Positions 1-10,393 of a DNA stretch of 14,631 bases are shown one piece after another. The position numbers were made by a program, and so were the translations under genes. The DNA comes from Dunaliella salina (lineage: Eukaryota; Chlorophyta; Chlorophyceae; Chlamydomonadales; Dunaliellaceae): assembly GCA_002284615.2 (NCBI GenBank), contig MU069748.1, positions 161,514 through 176,144 of the forward strand, in the 5' to 3' direction. The first letter of the stretch is position 1. The number at the start of each line of letters is the position of its first letter. The notes beneath the pieces were generated by a model. That model searched no databases and had not been told where the DNA came from. It was given only the letters and a program-made list of their open reading frames with translations.

Positions 1-63
<63 letters not shown>
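1..63. repeat. (CA)n microsatellite at left window edge
   Basis: An uninterrupted CA tract of 31 units plus one C starts at base 1; its true length is unknown because the window begins inside it. Confidence 0.99.
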
Positions 64-64
<1 letters not shown>

Positions 65-139
65 ATGCTTAAGCTTTCACACACTCCACGTCAGCGGATC
101 TGGACAAGGTTTCAAAATGAGATGCTGTTCAGAAAGTAA
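65..139 (+). other. Candidate start-codon exon for the GS gene (weak)
   Basis: An ATG at 65 in a caccATG context opens 24 codons (MLKLSHTPRQRIWTRFQNEM...) to a TAA at 137-139. A basic, Ser/Thr-containing start would suit a transit peptide. The best internal donor-like site (AG|gtttca near 109) ends in the wrong phase to join the exon at 383, so the link is unproven. The rest of 64-382 shows no clear promoter motif. Confidence 0.15.
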
Positions 140-382
140 TGAATGTGGCATAACTCTGCAGCCGCTTGCATGGATGACTCTTGACATTGATGTGGTGCAA
201 AGGGAGGTGAGGCACAGGGCTATTGAGCTTCAGTGCTCTGTCAATGTGCCCATGAGCATGCATAGCAAACCATGAGCTGAAGGCCCTTGCAGGGGAGCAT
301 TCACAGGTGCTTACATAAGTGTCTGCAGCAGTGGGTGCAGAGTTGCAAGCGATTCAGATCGTGCTTTCTCACTGTTACGCAG

Positions 383-437
383 GGCCGAACCCTTTCTGTT
401 CGGGCAAATGCTGCCAAGAAGCTTGTCCAGAAGGCTG
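383..437 (+). CDS. GS exon 1 as seen: transit-peptide tail
   Basis: Acceptor ttacgcag at 375-382 and donor gtgagt at 438. Encodes [18 protein letters not shown] plus the first base of a Glu codon. An Arg/Ser/Ala/Val stretch running into V-R-A/N-A-A-K-K looks like the end of a chloroplast transit peptide and cleavage region. The acceptor is the least certain boundary. The same frame stays open back to a TGA at 278-280 and holds no ATG, so the start codon must be on another exon. Confidence 0.75.
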
Positions 438-3400
438 GTGAGTTCTTAGCTCGTCCAAACTCATTTCTGCGTGCACTGTGCCTCTCATATGAACAATGGT
501 CTTTCTACATGGTTTGAGGAGCGCTTAGGGGCGTCAATTCCTGTTTGTTTGGGTTCCAGTGCAGCAGCCTTATGTCTGGAGACGAGTTCTTTTTAGTGGC
601 TGGTGCACCCTTGTTTGCTACCTCATGAGTATGTATTCATCGGAACTTGCTCATTGTTGTTGCAGTGCCAAGCCATTTTATGAGCCTTGCTTTACGTTGC
701 GAAATGCAGCCTCGGCTTGCTGCTTTCACATCAATCTCAATTAACGTACTGCCTCTGTGCTGCAGAGTACATCTGGAGCGACGGGCAGGAGGGCATGGAC
801 ACCAGGGTAAGCCATGCAAAGTGCAAGTTGTTCTCGGTGCACCGGGCGGACTAAAATTGGTATAGGACTGGTGTTGAACGGGAGGCCGACCAACCTGGTG
901 TGGGACTGGAGGTCTGGCATCTTAGGTCATGAGAGCAGAAACCATGCAGGAGCAAATCAGGGCTATCTAAAATAGGAATCGGAAGAGTCATGGTGTCTAT
1001 GAGTCAGGATATCAAGGATTGCTTGGTATGGGATCCTTTGCACACTTGTGCTGTTTGTTGTTTACATCAAGTCGTGAATTTTGTGAACGCTATCTGTGTC
1101 GGGAGTCTGACAAATGTGTGTGAGGGTCACCTCGTGGTGGCAGGCCATGGCTTTCCAGAATGGCCTGCAAGCCAGACATGTGCTGTGGCCTGCCTGTGCT
1201 CCGATCCGGCAGGGCTTGCTGTTTAATGAGCTGCACTCCAAGACCAAGACCTTGGACACGGAGCTCAGCCTGGACCCCTCTGAGTACCCTGACTGGAGCT
1301 TTGATGGCAGCTCCACTGGCCAGGCCGAGGGCAACAACTCTGACTGCATCCTCAGGTGAGGAGATGAAGCTGTCTGCATCTTCAGGTGGTGAGGCAAAGC
1401 TCTCACAACATCATCAGAGTAAGACGAAACTCTGACTGCAACATCAGGTGAGGAGAAAAACTCAGACTACATCATCAGGGGAGGAGACAAAGTTTCTCAT
1501 TATCAGGTGGTGAGGCAGAGCTCTAACTGCACCATCAGAGTAAGACAAAACTCTTACTGCATCATCAGGGGAGGGAGGAGGAGACAAAGTTTCTGCATTA
1601 TCAGGTGGTGAGGCAAAGCTCGAACTGCATCATCAGGTTTTGAGGCAAAGCTATATGACTATGTCATCAGGTGGAGGAAAAAGCTCTGACCGCACCATCA
1701 GGTGATGGCGCAAAGCTATGACAGCTTCATCAGGTGGTGAGGCAAAGCTCTGACGGCACCGTTAGGGGACGAGGCAAAGCTATGACTGCATCATCTGGTG
1801 ATAGGAGATCCTCTGTCCAAGCCAGAGGCAACAAGTCTTAGGTACCATGTCTGACTGCAGCACCATCAGGCGATAAGGTGCTTGTGCCTGTGTGGGGAGC
1901 TGAGGAACAAGGCGGATGAGGTTTGAAACCCTTGATGACTCTCACGTCCGGGACCTATGCATGCAATGGAGAGGTACATTTTTGGTCCCATGCGCAGCGC
2001 AGAACATGCATCTGGGCGCATCCACTGACAAAACCAGGTACATGGCATACGTGACAGAGCCATGTTAGTGCTGTTCACGCCCCAAGGTGACTTTCATTAA
2101 ATGACTTTAAAATTTGACAATAGGAGCACATTTGGTAAATATTAAGGGCTGCAAAGTTGGAGTTTCGAAAGAATGGTCCCGGAGGGTCTCAAGGGAGCTC
2201 CCAACGTTGTTTCAGACCAGATCATGAGGTTTCCACACTTAATCTTTAATAACTGGTTAGGGAATTGCCCAAATCTTGTCATTTTTGTTTGACAGGTGCC
2301 TGCTATTGAGAGCTATCTGTAGACATGCCATTTGCGGGGAACAGCTCCTAGATAGGCAAGCTGACCTGGAAAATGTGTGTTTTTTCCCATTTTGGCCATT
2401 TTGCCCACACAAAACATGGCATGAAAGATGTGGAGTGCTATTTCCTTGTCCCTAACTTGGATAGGTTCTTGGCATAGTATGATACAGCAGCATGAGCAAA
2501 ATGGGGCGGAAACAATGTTGCCCAGGGCTGATGCCTGCCAGAATCGTTGCGTTTTAATGCTAAAAAATGTGTGTTTGGGCCCAACCCTGACCAGCCATGC
2601 AATATTTTCGAGGAAATCTTTTTGAAAACCTTTTCTTTTATCACAAGGTATCCAACGATGTGCTGCTTGACCAAAATGAATGACTTTGAGGATGACCCTC
2701 TTCTTGAAGTGCCCATTTTCCTTAGTGTTGACACAAAAAATGGCTTTTGGTGCGTTTAGTGCCTTCAGGATCATTGTTTTGGCACGAAACTCGGCATGGG
2801 GGTCCAGCATGGTGTTTTGAAGGGGTTGTGTGTGGGAAATTGGGAATGCGCGGGTGTGTGGGTGTATGCAGGGGGTTAGGTACTCACTTTTGGTGATTTT
2901 GCATGAGAGCTGCATGGCAGGATCGCTGCATGCATGGATCCCGACCGATCTATCAGAAAACAGGTTGTGGTGACTCCAGTGGGATGAATGCATGCAGGTT
3001 GGTGAGCCGCAACTCACATTGGTCTGTTTAGAATGGGGCCAAAATCTGTCCATGTACTGCTCCTTGTCTCCTGCATACTATCCCCTGAAAACCATCCCAG
3101 GCCTTACAGACCCATAGCCACCCTCCAACACAAGGCCTGCAAGGTTTGGGGCAGCGCATGGTCAGCTGTCCAACGTTTTGTGTTAAGTGATGAGCATGCA
3201 GGGGGTGTGTCAGGTGTGTTGCAGAGGCGCCCCTGGCCTCAAATGCGTGCATTTTGACCTTATTGGCCCACATGTTTTTCTGCATGCCAACATCAAATCC
3301 ACTTGTTGCAACCTGTTAGATAGGACAGACAGCCTCCATCTCAATCAGTGTGAGTTGCGGCTCACCACAACCTGCGCTGCTCCCTGGCCCTTGCATACTA

Positions 3401-6400
3401 TCCCCTGAAAACCATCCCAGGCCTCACAGGTACCCATAGCCACCCTCCAACACAAGGCCTGCAAGGTTTGGGGCAGCGCATGATCAGCTGTCCAACGTTT
3501 TGCGTTTAAGTGATGAGCATGCAGGGGGTGTGTCAGGTGTGTTGCAGAGGTGCCCCCTGGCCTCAAATGCGTGCATTTTGACCTTATTGGCCCCTGCATG
3601 TGCTCATTGAGTGCGGGAGTGCACCCAGCAGGCCGGCTGGGGTGCATGCATGAGGTGCATGCGCATAAGACCCCTTGCCACCTACTCAGCATGTACCCAG
3701 CCTGCGGCTGAAGCAGCCTGGCCGCAGGATGTCCTTCCTCATGTCTTGTAGCACGTCTGGGACATAATGGGGCAGGCTGTCCGAGCTGCTGCATGCTCCA
3801 GGGTGCCCCTTTCTGCTGGTCAAACCCCTGCGACAGCTGCTGGCGCTCCAGCCATGTGGATTCGCTGCCCCAAAATTCAAACAGAGATCCATTGATAAAC
3901 AAAAAAATACTCGTCCCCCAAAAGCAATGAGTTTGGTGGCCCGTCAGGAAGACGATGCCGTTTGACCTGTCAAAATTTCGAGCATGACAGCTGGTGCACC
4001 GGAGCTCATAAAACCAGTGCAGACAAACTTCTTAATTTGCATTCAATAAGCTCGATTCATCAAATTGAGCTCCACGTGTTTTGGGGGGAGGGGTTCCGAT
4101 CTCTGTCTGGACACCCACCTCCTGTATCTCCCCAGCCACTGCACCATCCCAGATTCTGAGACCAGTTTTGCTGTCTCATTTTGCACCATAAAACCACTCA
4201 TGAATTCTAAAATGGGATTGGAGCAACTTGGTCTGGGGGTGAACAGCACTACATGGGCTGCTTGCAATTTTCTACCGATGATCTTAATTCACTGCTGTTT
4301 ACAGGGCAGCTCAGGCTGTCCAGTGGCTGGCAGACCCCCAAGAATCCAAACTCGTCAAGCATTTGGGACGAAAATTTGGACATCTGGCCCTGGATCTCGA
4401 AGTGGGGGATCCAAAAAACCTTGCATCCAAGCACCTGTAGCGTTGTGTGGGCCCGGACTTGTACTTATGAAGCCTCCACCCAACCTGAGTTGCTTCTGCT
4501 TGTTTCTCCAGCCCTGACATTCGTGCGCTTGAATACTCTCCCTGGTGCTCGTTCCTTCTGAGCAGGCCTGTGCGCGTGGTGCCTGACCCTATCCGCGGCG
4601 CACCCCACGTCCTGGTCATGTGTGAGGTCTTTTCCCCTGACGGTGGGTGCTTGAATCCTCTGGTTAACAGCGGCAGCAGCATTAGCAGTAGTTGCATTGG
4701 CAGCAACAGCAGCAGCTGCTGCTGCAGCACCTGCATAAGCAGCAGCACAGATGGGTGCAGTCCCTCGCATGCTCTCATACTTTGCCTGCGTGTGACTTTC
4801 TGACCCTTTTCCTTTTGTACTGCCACGCAGGCAGCGCACACCCCAGCAACACCCGCGCCAAGCTGCGTGAGCAGCTCACTCCCAAAGCCCTGGAGCAGGA
4901 CTGCTGGTAAGGTTGAAGTGGCCGAGCCGGAGCTACCTGCCCACCCATTAAAGCAGTCACCTCTGCTCCGCTCCAAATAGTCTGCTGGCCAGAAGTGTGT
5001 GCGCGCGCCAGCCTTGGCCCCCAAAGCTGTGTGTACACACATGGGCTGCCTATGTGCTGTGTCCCTGCAATTTTACCGTGTCTGCCCAAAGAAATGGCTT
5101 TGTGCATTGCATTGGATTTCCCTGTCTGCCTATGTGGGCACTGCGAGAGACACCAATAATCATTTAATTGATCAAAGTGCCCCAGTGCTGCTGCGTCTTT
5201 TTTATGGCAGCTCAAAAACACCGTGCTCCTCAATCCAATATTCTATCACTTGCACAGAGGGGCACCCACCACATGGCATGCCTGAATCTCGGGCCTCACA
5301 TGGCAACGTGAGCAACGCCACTCTGTACCAAACAAAGCAGAGTAGTAGGTTTCCTGGTTTATACATGCAGAGACTTACAGCATAAGAGAAATATGAGGCG
5401 AAGCTGATCGTAAGGACTGGAGGCCTGTTGCTCTCCCGCAAGGGCTGCTCCTAGCTGAGTCCAATCATGCACGTGCAACCCAGCCTCTCCTCATGGGTAC
5501 TAATTTTGGACGCATGCTGACGAATGCAGGTTCGGCTTCGAGCAGGAGTACACGATGCTGAACGCCAGCGGCAAGCCCTACGGCTGGCCTGTGAACGGCT
5601 ACCCCGCACCTCAGGTGTGTGTGTGTGTGGGGGGGGGGGGGCTGCTAACATGCTGCCAGGCCAGCAAAGAGGGCCTCAGCCATTGTGTGCATGGCCTGCG
5701 GCTGCTCATGAATGACTTGCAGCATCCACACTGCAGAGTTATGACGAGGTGTTTTGCTCCTCTCAAGAAGCCCTGGGGGCGCGAACGAATTTTGGAAGAC
5801 GACACAGAGGAACGTCATCACATCCTTCTCCAGTTTAATCCTTTTTGTTCCAAAAAATCGAATATCCTTGTGTGCCACACAGGGCCCCTACTACTGCGGC
5901 GTGGGTTCTGAGTCCGTGCACGGCCGTCCCCTGGTGGAGGCCCACTTGGAGGCGTGCATGGCCGCTGGCATCAACATTAGTGGCGTGAACGCCGAGGTGT
6001 GTATGCGGGCCTTTTTGTAATCCTTGTGAATCCTGTATGCAGGCCTGCGCGGGGTGCACATGAGAGCCTGCATGACATGGATTTGCATCATGCGTGCATG
6101 AGTGCCTCTCAGGGGCACCAAAGTCAGTACACGTGCAGGTGCATGGGTGCAATTAAGATGGCCAGCACACGCTGCGCGGCTTCTTTTTGTCAGCAAGAAG
6201 GCCTGGACGTGAGCTGGCTAGGACTTGCCCGAAACATGTTGCAGCTGAGTTGCTTGGGAAGGCGCAGGTGAAATGTGTTGAGGTAGAAGGCTGGGGCTGC
6301 TTGTGGAGCTGGCCCATGCTTTTCGGTTCCGCACCACGTCCAGCTGCATCTCATCTTCTGTTGGGTGCACAGCCTGAGTGTTGAATGAAACCTTATGAAT

Positions 6401-6640
6401 GGCACACCAACATGTTGACCAGGCTGAGGACGGTCCCTGATAGTACATCATCAACTTGGGTGTGCTAGTGCTCAAAATAAACCTAATCTGGTTTTGCATG
6501 TTTGTCTCGCGCGCGCCTGCCTTCCCTGTCTGAGTGTTGCACTTTCTGGTCCTTGCACACGTGTGCGCAGGTCATGCCTGGCCAGTGGGAATTCCAGGTT
6601 GGCCCATCTGGACCTCTGGACGTTGGTGATGAGGTAGGCA

Positions 6641-6708
<68 letters not shown>

Positions 6709-7445
6709 CCTGCACTCAAGGATTAAGCAGTGGGTCTTCTGTGGGGATCCTTGCTGACCGTTCGCAGCCTGCACCAGAAAGGCTGTTGAGATTTGTTGTG
6801 CAGGCAAGGCTGTGCATGGAGATTGTGGCCTCCGGCACCATGTTCTGACACCCCTGTTCATGTTTACTGGCACCTTTCATGTTCAATGCCCCATTGGTAG
6901 ATGTCCATCACCCTCAGACTCGAATGACCTCAAAACTGATCACTGAAGTTGTTAAGCCTGAAAGTGATTGAAATCCACTGGCCATTGGCCACACACATTG
7001 TGATTTGTTGGGGCCTGTTTGGAGGGCGTTGGCCCATGCTGCTTGGCCAGAGTTAATGCGTTCCCTTCCTGCTCTTGCCTTCACACCCTGCACCAGCGCG
7101 CACGCACTGCACTGCTTGAAGTACTGTTTGTGGGTAGGTAGAACTCGGGCCCTGCTGGACTCACATAGGAAATGGGCCTTTGTGTGGGCCTAGTACCCTT
7201 TGTAACCGGTGTTGTCATTGTGTGTGGGCCTTGGAAACCATTGTAAGCATTGTGTGTAGGCCTTGCTTGACTCACTTGGGGGAAGCGCCTGTGTGTGGGC
7301 CTTACTTTACTCTCATAGGAAGCAGACTTGTGTGTGGGCTTTGCTTGACTCATTCCAAAAACAGACCTGTGTGGGGGCCTGGCTTGACTGACTTCACGGG
7401 CGCACCTGTGTGTGGGCCTTGTTTGTTGACTCACATTGTTAACGG

Positions 7446-7526
<81 letters not shown>

Positions 7527-9171
7527 CGCAGGTGCACCTGGCCCGCTGGCTGCTGCACCGCCTGGGTGAGGACTACGGCATCGTCGTTACCTTTGAGTAA
7601 GTAGCAAGGGCTATACTTGGCCAGTGTGCTGTGTGTTCCATCTCCTGAAATTCAAAACAAGGTTAGAGCAGGGGAACCTGCCCTGGAGATGATAATAAAC
7701 ATATGAATATAATAAATATAGTGCACAATTAGACTCAGGTTTTTACCTTAGGCTGCTACCAAATCTTTTGCCGAGTAACCTACCCCTTCAGGGTAGGCAA
7801 AGAGTGGGGGTTGCGGCACATGGCAGTAGGTGCTCATGACCTGTGTCATTTAAATGCGTCTGACCCCCACCCTCCTACTACACTTGCCATGTGTGCCTTT
7901 TCCCTGCTTTTCCTAGTATTTGCTCAGGTTTATTCAGGTTTCTGAGATAAGGCTGAGCAGCAAACCTTTCTGGCTAAAGGCTCTATCCCATTGTCAGCTA
8001 GCGCCGAGAAGGAGGTGGTTTGAATGCATTCATAAGCTTTCAATCTGCATTTTCAATTGCATTTGAAAACAAGATCACATCCGTCTTGTTCATGGACCCT
8101 CCTGCTTTGTCGCAGGCCTAAGCCCATGCCCGGTGACTGGAACGGTGCCGGTGCCCACACCAACTTCTCCACAGAGGTATGTAAAGCAGCATGGCATCCA
8201 CAGAAGAAAGCTTGGGCTGCCTGGGCTCTTCTGAATTAAGCACTGCTGGTAGTGCTTCAGTCTGACAGCACTGCAGGACAGTGTGATGCATACAATCATA
8301 TGGACACATGCACAGCTGCTGTGCCCTCTGTCTGGCTCTGTCTTTTGGGGGGGGGGGGCATCAAGGCACGGCTGCTTTTTGGGCCTCGACACAGGAGGCA
8401 TAAAAAAAATTTTACTGACAGGCGCGCGTACATTTAGGGTGGGACCCCCCTGACCCCCCCCCCCCCCCCAAAACTTCCAGTGCCCCAATCCAGACAAAGA
8501 GGGTGCCAATCTGCTCCTCTTTAAATTCCCCATCCATCTGCATACCCATTTCAATGAAACATTGGGTTGGAGCAGAATTACGGGGCAAAACTGAGGAATG
8601 GACGCCCATGCAAACCTGACTTCCCAGGCACCCACAACCGCTTGCAAGTGCATGATCTGGCCTTCTGACTCCACCAGTGCAAGGACATATTATAAATTGT
8701 CATGGAAGTTTGGATTTGTTTGCTGCATGTATACCTTCACACCCCAGCAACCTACACCCATGCGCATGTGGCACTGGCTATAGTTCATGCACAAAGACCC
8801 TTCCTTTTACCCTATTTGCTCAAAGAGAGTGCCAACCGACAGTTATTGAGCTCAGGAATCCGATACTACATACATATTTCTATAGGAGTGGCTCCGAAAA
8901 CTTTGGAGGGGGGGGCCCAAAAAATCTAGACCCTCCAGAACCACCCATCGACCTTCTCCGATTGGACCCATAAATAAATAAATAAATTTATATATGTATG
9001 TATATGCACCAAATGGTAGCTCTCAATCTCAGAATTCCGAATATGTAGTTCTTGATCAGCTAGACACGTGCTGTCCAAAAGTTACACGGCCTGACGTCTC
9101 CTGCTCAACATGTCAAAATGAAGATGATGACAATCATGCACGCTTGCGTGTACGCGCACGCACGCGCGCAC

Positions 9172-9247
<76 letters not shown>

Positions 9248-10320
9248 ACACGGACACGCGCGTGCGTGCGCACACCCATCCTGTGTGCTGCAATCTGTGA
9301 TGTAGTCAGGTGTTGCGCCTCATAGCGGTCCCTCACATGTGACAGCACACACTGCAACACTTGTGGCCAGAGGGTGAAGCCACAGCCAATGAAGCGTCTC
9401 CACTTGCGCATGAGTGTAGCTTTTGCACCAAAAACTCATCTCCAATTTGCAGTCTTCTTTTCACCTAGCAGTTAGACATTACATGAGTGATGGCTCATCC
9501 TCTAAACCTTTTGCGACTGCAGGATATGCGCGTGCCCGGAGGCATGGATGCTATCAATAAAGCAATTGAGAACTTGAGCAAGACCCACGTCGAGCACATC
9601 AGCCAGTAAGTCGGTCGTGCAACAGGGAGGGGCTCACCTTCATGCATATGTTCCAAACATCTGCATCCATGCCCTGTGACAGTCATGCTGAAGTCATTAT
9701 GCATGGCTAGCTAGTAATGCTGCGCAGATGGTGGAATGTGTGATGCAGTTAGGCAAAATGCATTGGTGCATGCAACATCTAGTGCTAATATCTGAGGATA
9801 TCTCGAGCCTTGAATTCCACCATAGAATGGGCTCGTTTAATGTGGAAAATGATTTGTACGGAAATCAGTGTTTCTTGTTTCTTTTGAAAATAAGCCAAAT
9901 ATGCATTAAGCATGTCTGAATTGCTGTGGTTCTTCTGCACCTGCAGGTATGGCCTGAACAATGACCAACGCCTGACCGGAAAGCACGAGACCTGCGACAT
10001 GAACATAGTGAGTGTGCAAAAAGGCATAGGGTTGTGAAAACACTGTGCCCGAGAGGTTTTCTCGGAACCTGCCTAGTTGATTCCTTGTCTGATCGTCTTC
10101 CGCATCATCATCATTTTTAGCCTCTGTTTTGCGATGGAATGCTGCATGTGGTGGTGCTGGTGCCCTCAAAGTAAACAGCTGCGCCTAGTACGGGCGCCAG
10201 CTGCACTCTGTACGGCACTGCGTCACACGCACCTCCTTGTTCTGCCATTTCACTTGCAGTTCAAGTTTGGTGTGGCTGACCGTGGAAGCTCCATCCGCAT
10301 TCCCTTGCCCGTGCAGCTCA

Positions 10321-10393
<73 letters not shown>

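Larger units (their letters stand above)
1356..4565 (+). other. GS intron 3, the longest intron (3.2 kb)
   Basis: Phase 2 intron opening with the donor-derived minisatellite. From about 1870 to 2990 I see only unique, partly AT-rich sequence. From 2994 to 3593 it holds a possible inverted-repeat element and a direct repeat. From 3600 to 4565 no element is recognised. Open frames on the minus strand in 2313-3053 and 3345-3902 match no family I know and are not called as genes. Confidence 0.9.
6634..7531 (+). other. GS intron 8, bounded by TG tracts at both ends
   Basis: GT-AG intron of 898 bases, phase 0. It carries a 63-base (GT)n tract ten bases after the donor, unique sequence from 6707 to about 7140, a ~40-bp minisatellite, and a 75-base (TG)n tract ending eight bases before the exon 9 acceptor. 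Confidence 0.93.
8177..9522 (+). other. GS intron 10 (1.35 kb)
   Basis: GT-AG, phase 0. It holds a G12/C16 pair (8347-8469), a possible retroelement tail (about 8890-8990), and a long (CA)n tract with CG-rich flanks (9145-9276). No gene recognised. Confidence 0.93.

Noticed and set aside
1337..1870. CRISPR array
   Set aside because: Units are directly adjacent, degenerate and have no unique spacers. The context is a eukaryotic intron, and the array is explained by tandem duplication of the exon end.
3345..3902. 185-codon minus-strand open frame sharing a segment with 3028-3285
   Set aside because: The shared peptide reflects the ~200-bp DNA direct repeat, and the two copies differ by frame-changing indels, which argues against coding selection.
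4311..5042. 243-codon minus-strand open frame
   Set aside because: It runs antisense across GS exons 4 and 5 and the AGC-rich intron 4. Its Leu/Gln/Ala runs are the complement of the trinucleotide tract, so it is a shadow of real coding sequence.
6472..6873. His-Thr repeat open frames over TG/CA microsatellites (also 7180-7569, 8994-9411, 10077-10697)
   Set aside because: Alternating His-Thr or Cys-Val runs are translations of microsatellites that lack stop codons, and these frames overlap GS exons or lie in GS introns.
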